The translations under genes were made by a program, and so were the position numbers. Positions 39,901 through 54,900 of a stretch of DNA of 64,000 bases are shown here, piece by piece (positions within the stretch are counted from its first letter, which is position 1; every line of letters starts with the position of its first letter). The stretch covers positions 1,128,501 through 1,192,500 of the forward strand of contig OU015655.1 of assembly GCA_907165275.2 (NCBI GenBank), in the 5' to 3' direction. A model generated the notes under the pieces. The model did not search any database and was not told where the DNA came from. It saw only the letters and a list, made by a program, of their open reading frames with translations. Source of the stretch: Zygaena filipendulae. Lineage: Eukaryota; Arthropoda; Insecta; Lepidoptera; Zygaenidae.

Positions 39901-42900
39901 GCGGCAGCGGGAAGGCGAGCAGGCGCGTGACGGCGCGCGGGTGCGGGTAGCGCCACGCCACCGCGCCGCCGTGCGCCGCCACCTGGTACGCCATCGGCAG
40001 CTGCCCGCCGCTCACCAGCTTGAACGCGCCGCTCCTGCGAACGGACGACGCGACGGCTAGTTCGTGACGTAATTTTTAACCGACTTCCAAAAAGGAGGAG
40101 GTTCAACATTCGACGGTATGTATGTTTTTACTTTTTCACTAGCCCTTGTCCGCGGTTCGCATCAGTGTTAACTGCGAAGTTCCCGCGGGAGTTCCAGGAT
40201 AAAGTACTCTATGCCCTTTTTTATTTGAAGATGCTGTGAATCGCTTTTGTTTTCCATATTGTTATATTGTTATATTATATGGACGCAGATAAGCAATAAC
40301 ATGTTAACCCACAAAATTAAGTTATTGATTCAGATCGATTTATTGAGAGTTAGGGAACGTTTTTTAATTATGTATTTACCTTATTACATTGCTTGAATAT
40401 GTAACTAAATATTGAACATAAAAAATGTTGACACAAATGGCGCTCCTACTATTTCTCCAGTGTGGGTTAACACACTATTGCTTATCTATGTCCATATATA
40501 GGTACTTAATTTTGTTACATCAGCCAGTTTTCCAACAAAAATAAAACAAATGATCGATTTAGATATAAGCGAAAATAATAATAATTTCTACTAACAAAAG
40601 TAAAACTGATAAATAGCTGCGCTTTGCGACTTCATAGTTCATACGCATGAATTTTGAGATAATCGAATAAGGGCACTCTGTCTAGGTGCCTAAATTGTGT
40701 TGGTCTTAAAAAAAAACTTATTGATGTGAGTTAAATTTCATCAGCAATTCAATGTAGGATCAAACGTAATATCTATTTATGTGTTACGTAAATACCTCAA
40801 GTCGTCTTTGTAGTAGTGGTCGTTGTCGGCCTCGACCGACGCGGCGGAGGCGGCGCGGCGCGGCGGCGCGGGCGCGTCGAACCTGAGGGCGGGCTGGTGC
40901 GGCGCGTCCGAGTCGTGGGGCGTCCAGTCGCTCGCAGGCTGCGGCAACGGCGACTTCTTCTGCGCACACACCACAGAGGGAGATACGATCAAACTTTAAT
41001 TCTCAATCACTTGGTGAACGAGAAAATTTGCGGACAAAATAGTTTAAAATATAATGAATAACATTTCATTTACGTTTCTAACTGAAGCTCGCTGCCATTA
41101 CTAAAGTTTAACATCACAGTTTCAGTTATGTCTTTGAGCATGACACCGTAGAGGTTTAGGTGCATGTAATACCATTATAGACTGAGGTGCATGTGACACC
41201 GTATAGACCGAAGTGTATGAAACAACGTAGTGGTCGAGGTGCATGTGACACCGTAGTGATCAAGGTGCATGTGAGTCTGTTGTGGTGGAGGTACATGTGA
41301 CACCATACAAACTGAGGTGCATGTGACACCGTATAGAGTGACTGAAGTCTATGTGACAACGTAGTGATTGAGGTGCATGTGACACCGTATAGACTGAAGT
41401 GTATGTGACAAGGTAGTGGTCGAGGTGCATGTGACTCTTAGTGATCAAGGTGCATGTGAGACCGTTGTGGTGGAGGTACATGTGACACCATACAAACTGA
41501 GGTGCATGTGACACCGTATAGACTGACTGAAGTCTATGTGATAACGTAGTGGTTGAGGTGCATGTGACACCGTATAGACTGAAGTGTATGTGACAAGGTA
41601 GTGGTCGAGGTGCATGTGACTCTTAGTGATCAAGGTGCATGTGAGACCGTTGTGGTGGAGGTGCATGTGACACCGTATAGACTGAAGTGTATGTGACAAG
41701 GTAGTGGTCGAGGTGCATGTGACGCTTAGTGATCAAGGTGCATGTGAGACCGTTGTGGTGGAGGTGTATGTGACACTGTATAGACTGAGGTGTATGTGAC
41801 ACCGCAGCGGTGGAGGTGCATGTGCCACCGTACGCACCAGCAGCGGCAGGAGCGCTTGCACCGCGGCCCGCAGCCGGCCGAGCGCGGCGAGGTCGGCGGG
41901 GCGCGCGTCCAGCGTCAGCCGGTCGAGGTCGGCGCGCACCCACGCGGTGGGCTCGCGCGCCGCCGCGCCGCCCTCCGCGCGCCGCCACGCCTCCCACGTC
42001 GCCTCCATCTCCACGCTGGCGGCGGGCAACAGGCACGGTGACGGGATAGTAATAACATAGTGAATACGTATTCGTTTTGTAGAGTAAATGCTAAGATAAA
42101 GCGCTTTTAAGTTTAAGGAGTGAGGGCTCATGACGCCATAACATCATAAAGTGTGCTCAGGCGTGAAGTTACGCGACATATCGACAAGGTGACTTCGTTA
42201 CTTTTGATTAATTATGAAATGACAAATACGTGTGCGTGTCCAATATTTTTTATTACGATCGACTCAAAACTAAAATTCAGTCAACTAGTCAGTCAACATA
42301 GAATACTTATTATCTCGAAATCCGCCGGGAATACCGCAATTCATGTGGGTGCAACTGCAGGTTACTAGCTATTTAGATCTCGAAATGGGAGAATGGGAGT
42401 AACAGAGCACTTTGATCGCGATATGAAGTGATCGTGCGGCAATGACAAAAGCGCCAGACCCGAGCACGAGCGGGTGCAGCAGCAGGTGGCGGCGGTCGCC
42501 GGCGGGCCCGGCGGCGGCCACCAGCGCGGAGAGCAGCGCGCGCGCCGCCACGCGCTCGGGCCGCGCGCCCGCCGCCAGCTGCAGCGACGCGCCGTCCCAG
42601 CCGGCGGTGCCCTCCGCGCCGCACACGCCCACCTGGCCCGTCTCTATCGTCACGCTCTCGATGTTGTGCTGCACTGGGGATACATATTTACACATATTGC
42701 CAATGTACACTTAACATATTATACCTACTCCAACGCGTAGAGATTATAAAAAATAAATGGTTACGTAACAATAAAAAATAGATATTATTATTGTTATTAT
42801 ACATGCGACGCGACGGGGAAAATTCAGTTGCAGTTCAACTATAAAACTATATTTAACACTAGATGCGTGGGCGACCCAAATTTGTCCCATTTCGATGTTC

Positions 42901-45900
42901 TCCCTCCGGTAATTAGTGTTTTATTATGGGTAGAAAATTAGGACTCTACCCATAATAAAACACTTATTAGAGGAGGAAGAACATCGAAACGGGGCAAATT
43001 TGGAACGCCCGCGCATCTAGTGTTAAATCTTTTTTAGTCCTTTGAATGACTCAAGAGAAAATGTTGACTTTTTTATTATTTAGGTGTAATAGTGCTGTGT
43101 AATGAATTAGTGTCTTTTTTTTTGTTGTGTAATCTTACTCAAAACTCGTCGCAACTTGTACAGCAGCGGCACGTGTGATGGGTCGGCGTGGTGGACGGAG
43201 TCCGGGACGAGCGTTGTTCTTGCGGTTATCTGGATGACAAAATTTATTACTATAAAACCGTTGATGACAGCACCGCTGCGCTGGTGTTGTAGTAAGGTTG
43301 CTATGCTATAATCTATTTTTGTAGTCGCTATCGTTTTTCTCCGAAAAAAAAAATCCAGAGAAAACAAATACGTAGATAACGTCTAAAATAATAAAATCTT
43401 GTTTGCAATCGGTTATCTCTGGAAAAACTATTATTTATTTCCACTGGAATAAAGCTGCAGTATTTCTGAGTAAGCAATATAAAATTTTTGAATCCTCTAA
43501 TTTATTTTCAGCACTGTTGGTGTAGTAATAAACTAACTGGCACGCTGCCGCAGGTTCCATCCCCGCTTTAGAGCATAAACATTTATGTAAAACATTGTTG
43601 TTTACTCTGAGTATTTAACTAATATGTTATGTATTGAAAACAAAAATAGTATGTTAATAGATATATATATAGATAAATAACACAATACCAGGTCCGCGAT
43701 GGCCTTGAGCCGCACCAGCCTGTCGACGGACAGCTCGAACAGCACCGGCCGCTCCACCTCCACCCGCACGGAGCCGGCGCGCGCCGACGGGAACGCTGCG
43801 CCTGCGCACCGAGAGAAGTAATAAAAAAATAAATTAGTATCAGATTTAGATTTGACCCCAGCCCTATTTTCGTAGTTCCCGCGGGAAATCAGAGTTAAAA
43901 ACTACCCTTTATCGTTTTCTGTATGCAATATTTCATGATAACTGGTCAAATAGTAGTAGTATGCATTAACTACTCATTATTAAGGCATGAAACGGTAAAA
44001 GAGGCAGACAGATAAAACTAAGTTCGCATATTTTGTAATATCAGTATGGAAGTATGGATTTTAGAAAAAGAAATGAAATGATCCATTAGTGACGAACAGT
44101 ATGTGGAAACAGTGAAATAAAATTAATAGGGCGTTCATCGGGAAGTTATTATTTTACTATAGAACTTCCTACAGTGTCCTATTATGGTTCAGCTGTGAAG
44201 AGTTGCTGCCAAAAGTTCCGGGGAAGCATCGAAATGCATCTCACCAATGCATTTCGATGTAAATAACTTCAGAAGAAGAAAAACACAACTGAATCGGCTG
44301 TTCGATTCCTTTGCCTTCTCTAAAAAAAGAGTAAATTAAACAAAAAAAAAATATATATAAATGTTAGTCACCGGCGGAGTGCAGCAGCACGTTGGCGGTG
44401 GCGAGCGCGGGCGGTATGTCGGTGACGGGGTCGCTCGCGCCGCGCGCCGTCGTCACGAGCGGCGCGTGCCAGCCGCCCGCCGGCGCCGCCTCGCCGCCGC
44501 CCAGCCCCAGCCACAGGTTGAACAGCGACATCTGGCGACGGCACACACGGGTATACCCGACCACTGCCCACTGCTCTTAAGAAGCTCTTACAATTTACGA
44601 TTTGTCAGATACCAGTTTAAGAAATCAAAAGGTGTAATCGAAGTTAGAACAGTTGGTTCCGATTTAGGATCTGTGAGTAAGAGAGAGGTGAGCGAGTGAT
44701 CACACTACATTAAAATGTACCTTAGAGTAGTCGATTTAGGGTATAATTTAGTGTAGCGTGATCACTCGCTCTCTCTCTCACTGACTGATCCTAAATTGTA
44801 TCCGATTTAGATTCCCTAAATTGAAAATAGTGTAATAAGCCCATTTGCTACGACCCGATTGGCGTAGTAGGTCACCATGCCTGCTCGCTAATCAAGAGGT
44901 TCCGGATTCGAATCTCGGTGGGGGTGCACTTTGTGTTATGAACACAGGGTTCCACTTTCCAGTCTGGGTGTGTTTATATGTATATATATAGTAAAATATA
45001 TATAATATATATATAACATATATATAATTCGATGTAGTATATACCACGTTTGCTTGGTTACCACGACACAAGCTAATAATAGCTTACTGTATGACTGAGA
45101 AATGATTCATTCCGTTAGGCTAAAGCCACACTACAAAGGACTTCGCTTATTGCTAAGAGCCAAGCTACTCGCCGAGTGCTGGTCCAGTAGTTTTTGAGTT
45201 AAATCGTAACAAACAAACAATAAAAATATTTTCTTTTTATAATATTGACTATTGAGTATAGAATATATAGGTATTATGCTATCTATTAATATTTTATATA
45301 TATTTTATGAACAGAACTTTAGAGAACTGTTTCTGACGTTTATGATTGAAACCATTGGCAACTAAAACTGGGAACAATTAGTGTACCTGAATATGCTTTT
45401 GTGTTTTCTTCTTCCAATAATACAAGTTCGGCTGATGGAGCTTCAGGTGCATCAGCGGTAGGTTCCCTTCCTGATGTCTCACGTTCTGTTAGCGATCAAA
45501 AAGATTCTCATTCAATCCCGATAGATTTTTGAGTTCCTGAGGGTAACAGTTTTCTCAAACTGTAGGTCGGTAGGCCACAGAGTTCCCGATGGAAATAACA
45601 AAATACACATAACAAGTCTAAAACTGGCTCATGATATTAGAAGTGAAGTACCTGACTTTTAATGCTGCCGTTGCCAGTTGCAAATATCACTGAATGAAAT
45701 AATTTCATAATCTATCACTAAATATACAGAAATTCGAAGCATTCCTGGTGCAGAGGCTGTCACTGGCAATTCAGCGCGGCAACGCGGCCAGCGTTATGGG
45801 CACCTTTGCTCCAGGAATGAAACGGGGCGGCTTATTTGACGAAAGGTTAGATTAAGACCTGAATGACAAGTTGTATTATTATAATACAGAAGTAAAATAA

Positions 45901-48900
45901 ATTCTTTACGTAGGATTACAAACTGAAAACACGCTTTATGCCATACGAGCTAAGATATGATTGAAATATATTTTGTGTCGAAAACATTTATACTTTGAAA
46001 TTTGGTAAGTCTATAACAAGTAATATAAATTAAAAAAGTAATTTCAATTTGTTGCGAATTAAAAGTATTTTATGTTATTCTGATATGATGTAACTTATTA
46101 TCGGTACCTATAGAAATTAAAAAAAAAACAATAGTTCCTGATGTGTTCAGAAAAATACCGTTTCGAATCTGGTCTTGCCCAAGCCTTCGGTCCTGATGTT
46201 GTCTGTCAAACTCTTGGGCGCGGTGGGCGAATCGCGCGGCTCCTCCGGCAGCTGCTGGGCAGACTTGCTCGGCTCTTCTGCCACCGGCTAGGGAGACATT
46301 TTAAACATCGGTTATGACTATTTTGCCATTTTTCAACTCAATTGTGAAGTGACGTGTCGATTATATAATATATTGCACTGCAAAGAAACCAATAGCACAA
46401 TTTCGGGATGAATTTTAAAAAAAAAACACATTAAATATCCTATTAATATAATAAACACGAAAGTTTGTATGGATGGATGGATATTTGTTACTCTTTCACG
46501 CAAAAATTACTGGATGGATTTAAATGAAACTTTACAATGGGTACTTTTTATCCCGGAATTCCCGCGTGAACTCTGAAGTTAACGCGGGTGAAACCGCGGG
46601 GCACAGCTAGTATAAATATAACGCTTTATATCGCGCTGATTACTCGTATTTCAACTATAACGATTAAACTCTCATTTGGTTAACGTCCGAACGAATCCAA
46701 ACGAGCGTCTAGTCTAAAAGAAAAAAAACATAAGCCTTTTTGGGAAGTCGGTTAACTAATAAAGAACTAACTGTTACCAGTGGTTTCGCCAGAATTAACA
46801 ATGAATTTGGGAGTTCCCGCGGGAATTACATTGAATACATCCTTAGCTCACATCTCTTACCAATAAACAATCTACCAGCCAAAGGGTATAAGCTGGTTAA
46901 AAATAGAAAATATGCCCCCTGAGCCAAAAGTAATTAATAATCTGTATGTTACATAATTTCTATTACTATTCATGTATTATTGACTATTTCTTAGGGTCAT
47001 TGAGTGACCTTGAAACCTGATAACAGCAAAATAATGGTTTAATTTAACTTTAGAGAATGCTCGGCGATATTGCGCGAGCGACCCAGCCAGTTGTACCTCG
47101 GGGTCGCGCTGCGCGGGGTCGCGCGGCGGCTGCAGCGGCCCCAGCTCGGCGCTGCCGTCCTGCGCCGCGTACAGCGACACCTCCACCACGCCCATCGTCA
47201 CGAACACCTCCAGGTACTCCGACAAGTCCACACTAACACGACAACACAGCGCAACACAATATAACATAACATACAACACTGCACACGCATTTCGAAAAAA
47301 ATAACTCTCAAAACGAGAGAGTATACTTGGCGAATTGGGATATGTTTAAATCAAATAAAGCTCATAATGCAGTTTTGAAATATCGAGTGTTAGATATTGA
47401 AAAGTAGTCGCCTAATTTATAATAAAACATGAGAATTCGAATATTTTCATGTTTATTTTTTTTCCCCTGTAGTGAAACTTCGTTATAGACACGAAGTTTT
47501 CTCTCGACGGCCACAAAATGCGAACTTGCGTACCCAGACAAAATATTATCTAGTTCAAATCGTTAAAGCTCTTTGTATTGAACTATTAGTGTTACTCACG
47601 AAACATCAACTCTTTTCTTGTTGTATTCTACATCCACAAAACAAAAATGTTCCAACGATATTATAGGGTGAAATACCGGCTAATTAAAAAAAAAAAACAT
47701 GAAAACAGTATAAAACCATGCACTGTGCAGTGTGCACTGTGCAGAGTGCACCCTGTAATATACTAAGTATAAGTATATAGGCAGACTAGCTGTCCCCGCG
47801 GTTTACCCGCGGCAATTTTGGAGTTCCCGCAGGAATTCCGAGCAACAATATAGCATATAACACTCACAAATAACCTGGTTTTCTATCGGTGCACGGTGAA
47901 AGATTTTCAAAATCGGTCCATTAGAGCCAGATGATTACCCCTTACCACGTCACAAACTCACAATTCACAAACAAACTTTAGTTCTTTATAATATTAGTAT
48001 AGATTAGTAGAGAATATAATATAATATATATATATACGCCACTCACTGGTCCTCAATAAAGGCGACGGAGACTGATTTCTTGGGGTGCAAGTCTTCTTGG
48101 GTGCGCGACGACTTGAGCGTGGAGTGTGACGTCACAGTGTCCACGCCCGAGTCCACCGCGTACGGGCACGTGTCCACTAGTGGGGCGAACACTTGCGTCA
48201 CTATCGCGGCGTTTCAAGGTCACAGTAAAACGAATCCATCGTACAGTCTAACTTCGGGAATCGAACCCGAAACCTCTTGATTAGCGGGTAGGCCCAGTGA
48301 CCTACTGCGCCAATCCGGTAGTCGAAATGTGTGCATGATATTATAAATAGATATTATATTAATTAATTTTGGATTTCCCGCTGGAATACCGAACTAAAAA
48401 GTACCTCTCTTCTCTGTAGCCCTGACGTGTTTGCAAAATTTCATGATGATCGGTTCAGTACCCAGTTAAGGCGTGAAAGCCTAACAAACAAACATACTGT
48501 AGCGGATGCGGACATTCGCACTGGTGTAAGGATGTTACCCTCCGAGAAGCTGGTGTCGCTGAGCGACTGGCTGTCATCCTGCACCGACATCTGGTGCATC
48601 AGCAGCGTCGCGTACGGGCACACGCCGTGCCGCTCGTCGTTGTACACGCCGCACTCGAGCCTGCGCCCACGACACGACACCATAGTGAGAGAGAGAGAGA
48701 CACACACACACACATTGTAAACTCTTATTTTATACTAGCTGTACCTCGCGGTTTCACCCGCATGAAAAGTTTTTGTGTGACAACTTCTTTTCCCAACCTC
48801 CGATTTCAATGAAACAAATATGTATATGTAGCTCCAGGTTTAGCTTAATCTACCTGTAAAAACCGCATGAAAATTCGTTCATCAAGTTCGGAGATTATCG

Positions 48901-51900
48901 CGAACAGACAGACAGACAAAAAAGAATTTTAAAAACTCTTTTTTTGTGGTCGGTTACTCTTCTTTTATCACTCCCTGTCAAAATTTGTCAAGAATATTCA
49001 ATGTACAGAATCGCGGATTCTACTCTTTTACCTTTCTGTACCTCTGACAACATGCACGCAATATTTCATAATGATCGGATGGGTAATTGAGGCGTGAAAT
49101 AAACAAACTCAACTATTTATTTAAGTTATTCATAGTTAAATGTTTCATAATTGTAAGTCGCAAAGACGGATCCCCAGATTCAGGTTTGACCTATTGCGGG
49201 ATCGAAAACTCATTTGATGTAAACAAAACTTCTGGTAATAAATTTATTCTTATTCTTAACTTCAGAATTCGCGCAGAAACTTCAATTTTTCTTACTGTTT
49301 AGTTACGAATACAACAACAACAACAAAAAATCGAGCCATATTCTAGTTTTAGCGTAATAAACGAACGCGTTAGACACAACGCTGTATGCAGTACACGTAC
49401 GCACCGGTGCTTGAACGAGTGCGCGACGTCGGCGGCGAGGTAGCGCAGCAGGCGCAGCTGCCCGACGCCCAGCTCGAGCGCGCAGTCCGACACCAGGTTC
49501 AGCTCGAGCGCGGCGCCGCACGCCGGCGCGCCGCCCGCCGCCAGCGGCGGCGCCAGCACGCAGCTCACGTCCACGCTGCGCACATCGCACACCGCACACC
49601 GCCCAGCAACATGTTAACATCGACATATATATCAAAATCATATCTATACCCACCCATATATATTTACACTAGCTGTGCCCCGCGGTTTCACCCGCGTGAG
49701 TTTCGGAATAGGGTATTTTACATCTTGTAAGAAAAAATATAAAAATGAGTGTTTATGATATACGTAGATTTCGAAAAAAGTAAACGAGAAACGTCAATAT
49801 TTATTCGTAAAAATGCAAAGTAAATTTTATAATTCAATTTTTAAATCGTCTTTTTTAATCTGTTTAAAACGCTATTCGCCATATATTGGTGACGTCACTC
49901 CGTTATTAAACAATCTGGGGCGTGTTCCGATATGCACTGCGAGCACTGTAAGGTATAACGTCAATTCAGTATACTATATACTGCTAATATTCTGTAGGAA
50001 AACCTTACCAAGGATAATGTAACAAAAGGATTAAAGTAAATAAATAAATAAAGTATATAAAATGGTAAACAATAGCCATTCGCGGAAATCCTAAGTAGGA
50101 CTTATTGATTGAGATAACAATTGCCAACTTGGCTATGGGGACTGGGCCCAGCGTACGGACAGCCCGTTGACACTCCATACAAATGAACTGACCCAAGTAT
50201 TTTCCCACAAGTAAAGACGGCTTGGTACGTAGACTTGTTGCTTAACGTGTGTGCATATCTTAAGGTTGACAGCGAGTTGACAGTAACTGTCAGCTGTCAG
50301 CTGTCAGTGAATAATTTTCACGTGTAGATTGTAGAGTCTACTTGTGACAAACTTTCTTCGGTCTTTAGTTCTTTACCAATGTCATTTCGCGAGGTATGAA
50401 GAGGCATGAAATTGGTGGGAGGCGGAGAATGTCGCTTCTTTATATATTCTGTATTATTTGGTAGAGCTTATCTAAACTAAAATGACGCACCCCTCTACTT
50501 CAATAGCGATTTTAGATGTGCGTGATCATGTATCAGATAATATCTATTTAATAGTGTGAGTGCGGCGACCATATTGCGCACTTGTGATGAATAGACGCAC
50601 CAGATTTATATGTGTCGTATCCATATTTTAACGGTTGTGCGTGTGCGTATACCCGATGGAGGGGCGCGTCATTTTAGCTTAGATGATCTCTATACGGATG
50701 CCACTCACGCGTGCAGCAGCGGCGTGATCACCGGCGACTCGTGCGGCTGCGACCACTTCAGCGCAGGGTTTTCGCCGCCGGTGCCCTTCACCTCGCCGGC
50801 CTGCTGGCACACACAACATCAGTCTGACGTCATCATCATCATCATCATCATCATTATCATCATCATATCAGCCGCAAGACGTCGACGGCTGGACACAGTA
50901 CTCTCCTAAAGATCGCCAAAACGACCGCTGCTGCGCTTCCCGCATCCAATGGCATCCCGCAACTTTCACCAAGTCATCGGTGTACATTGTAGCGACCCAC
51001 GCCGCCGATGTCATCGATCGATCAAAATTTCTCCAGTGTGGGTTAACACTCTATTGATTATCTATGTCCACTTACACTTGTTACATTCGACAGTTCGTGT
51101 ACGTGTGTATATTAATTACGTATAGATGAGCAATCAACCTGGTGCTTGGGATTAAACCCGAAAAATGCCGGCCATTTTCGGGTTTAAACTCGGGTTTATG
51201 GCAGGCTTTTATTGGTTTTAATCCTAAGCACAGGGTTGATTGTCTATCTATAATTACGATGTGAATATACTATGCGTGTATGTAGAGAAATGAGTGACAT
51301 TACGTGTATATGACATTATGTGTATATGACCATATCATGTCATGATGATAAGTTCCATAATTTTCTATAGCGAATTATTATCAACTAGCTGTCCCCGGCG
51401 ATTTCACCGGCAGTAATTTTGGAGTTCCCACCTCAATTTCTGGATAAAAAGTACCCTATGTCTTTCTCTGTACCCCTGACAATGTATGTGCAAAATTTCA
51501 TGATGATCGGTTGAGCCATTAAGGCGTGAAAGCGTAACAGACAGACAGACAGAGTTACTTTCGCATTTATAATATTTAAGTATTGGCTAAGGGGGCTGCT
51601 CACTTCCTGGCTGACGAGTTGCTTGAACATGGCGGACTGCACGGCCACGTTCCGGACCACCACCTCGTACTGGCGCCCCTCGTAGTGTCCGGCCGCGGAC
51701 GTCGTCCAGCCGGTCTCCGGACCGGAGGTTATCACGCGTCTGCGAGGAAGGTATACCAGTATAGTGAAATATACACATCCAAATTCACCATGCAGAAACA
51801 AAAATATACATAAATATTGTCTTAGCACAATGTTTTTCTCCATGTAAATAAATAAATGAGTTCTAAATTCACGCCTGCGTTCCGGAGGCATAGCCACTAG

Positions 51901-54900
51901 GTAGAGATTATAGATCATGACCTATGGATCATTTATATGTATATTGTCCACGGATGAATGTGGATATTAATTCTATATATACGGCTGACCGTATGATTAG
52001 GTAATTCTACGCATACATACTATAGAATACTTCTTATCACGGCAAAAATAACCTCACCAGATATGCATTAGCAAGCATTACCTACTAATGCTTTCATCAC
52101 TACATAGTATAAAACAAAGTCGCTTTCTCTGTCCCTATATCCCTATGCTATGTACGCTTAAATCTTTAAAACTACGCAACGGATTTTGATACGGTTTTCA
52201 CCAATAGATAGAGTGATTCATGACGAAGGTTTATAACTATATTTTATCCTGAACTCCGAAATTACCGCGGGTGAAACCGCGCGGGTCAGCTAGTAATATT
52301 ATATTCAGATAAGGGGGGTGCATTGGTGATATTTACCTGAATATAGGATTTTCTGGATGTGGTGTGACGGTCACTTTGCCCACCTGAAACAACGAATAGG
52401 ATAAAATAAATAACAAACAATTCTATTAAATTAGAGTGAGCCTTAGCGAACTCATGACGGGAGAAGGCACACACGCGCCCTCATAAGGTACGCCAATGTA
52501 CATGTTATTAGTTCATGTTAGTATATAGGTACATATAACAACTAGTTTATGTGTTTGTGCACATTTTTTTGTTTCCTTTTTGTTTTTTTTTTTCATCGAT
52601 GTAAAAACGTGGGTTCTATTTTCAGCGGTTTCTTTGTATGCACTGCAAAAAATCCTGAACACACCCGTTTTGATTGCTCGAATTTCTCAAATTCCCTAGA
52701 GTAAAATGTGTAGGGGTTGTGTCGATAAAAGGGTGAAGCGTACCGATAGCACGATGGTGTCGTCCGTGTTCGGCGACTGGTGCTTCTCGTGGGTGACGAT
52801 GAGCCGGAGACCGCCCGCGTTCACGTAGAAGAACGGCCACTGCCACGTGCTCGCGCTGCGACCAGACCAGTTGCATTATAAACCCTGACTCCGTGGAGTC
52901 ATTGAAATTTTAGTGAGTTTTTGCACACCACAATTAATTATGTATTTCTAATAAGCTGCTGCCCTGCACGTTGAGGTTTCAAAGTTTCTTTTGTTTAGAC
53001 TTTCGTTGGTTTTTTTTTTGGAGTTTTTCGTTTTCGATTTTACTGTTTTTTAATAAAAATAAACAACTGCTTTTTAACATCTGTACGATTACACTATATC
53101 GGTCTATTTAAACCGGCCGCGCAGTGGGCAGTGGGCAGTGGGCAGTGGGCACCGGGCAGCGAGCGTTCACCTGTGCACGGGCTCGGCCTGCAGCGGGCAG
53201 AAGGAGCGCGGCGCCACCTCGCGGGCCAGCGACACGACCTGGTCCAGCACGTCGGGCTGCAGCACCGCCTCCAGGGGCGCCACCGTCGCGTACACCTCCC
53301 ACATGTTGTCCATGCTCTGCAACAACGTTCCATCGTTGAACAGCTATACAAATTTACATACCAATTACACCTAGAATTAAACTATGCTGTTGTGGCGACC
53401 CCTACGCCACAAGTCACGAACTACAACACTACAACTACAAGACAACAGTATAGAAAATTACCGGTCTTTGTTGAAGTAGTTTCGGATGAAGCTCTTCTTT
53501 CCAACTCGCTGGCAGGTTGGAGATCCTACAAAAGAAAAACAAGACGTGTTGACTTCTGTCATGAAAAATGTCAGAAATATTAATAAAGTAGTGGTTATAT
53601 CCTCAGAAGAATAACTGTTATATTATCTAAGAACAATAACAGTTATTCTTCTGAGGGTTATATACTCTTTGAAAGCGAGGTCGGTGAGCGAAGAGGCACG
53701 GAACTCTCTTGTCGCGCTAGAAAATAACCCAGCGTAAATTGAAACTGTACCCAAATGTACTGGCACGGGTTAAGTAAGTCAAACTCAAAGTGAAAATGAG
53801 TTAGGTCGAGTTTTAATTGTGTACATATCGTACGTAGAATGCAACCTCGACCCTGGAATATGATTCTTACAATATTGCACGATCAATTTCGAATTAATCG
53901 GCAACATAGGTTTACATACAATCTGCAAGCTAACTCTTGATAATGATTTTAGTCTGATTTCAATTTTGATTTTACTCCGATATGATTTCACCTCGATATA
54001 CAATTTTAGTACATACTTTTGAGATCGAAATAAAATCGTATTTAGAATCTGACGTCCGACAAGTCAATAACACGACTCCTATATTGAAATCAAGAAATAT
54101 TACAGATAAGTTCGATAGAGATGCTTCGATAGAGATGCTTCGATAGAGATGCTTCCCAAAGCTTCAAAAGTAGCACAATTTTATTTCGCTCCTGTCCTGC
54201 GATCTCATTTCGATTGCGGGAAGAGTATGACCCTTACTCGATTTCGTCAAGAGTAAGCCAGCTGATCTATGCTACGCGTGTGCTGTAATGTGTAGTTGTA
54301 ACTCACAGCGCCTGCGTGACGGTGACCGCCAGGAAGTGGTTGTCTTCTTTGTCGTTGGTGGGCTCGCGCGCCTCCAGCACGCGGCCGCCGAGCCGGCCCG
54401 CCTTCCACTCCTCTGTCTCTGATGACCTGCATGAAAATCTCGTGTGACCGCGTTTTCTCACGCTAATCTCCGAAACTACTGAACCGATTTCATATTATGA
54501 AACTTTGTAAAATGTGTCTTGCTTGGTCCAACTCGAGAGATAGGATCCTTATTAGGGTACCCGAGGGAATATCGAAATTGAGGCGAGTGAAACTGCGAAA
54601 AAAAAAACAAAACGAGTATCATAAAGCTAGGGTAGTTTGCTGTGATGTACAAAGATTGTAGCAAGAAGGGGTCTTCTATTGTCTCTAATCTCATCGGTAC
54701 GCTTCAAAACCAGGGATTGAAAAAGGTCCTAAAATACCGGTAAAATACCGGTAAAATAACGGTTCCGTTACTAGAACCCGAACCGGAACCGAAACCGAAA
54801 TCGGAACCTTTAGGAACCTTTATTTTACCGGTTCCTCGTGAAAACATGTCACAATTTGTTCGATTTCATACGATCCCGCTCAACGCAGGACGATAGCGAC

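Noticed and set aside
41145..41835. CRISPR-like array
   Set aside because: Units are degenerate and adjacent with no unique spacers; it is a eukaryotic intronic minisatellite.
41156..42036. Cys/His-rich repeat protein (MSHAPQFVWCHMYLHHN-like frames)
   Set aside because: It is the minus-strand translation of a minisatellite. The repeat period keeps frames open by chance; no start, splice or family support.
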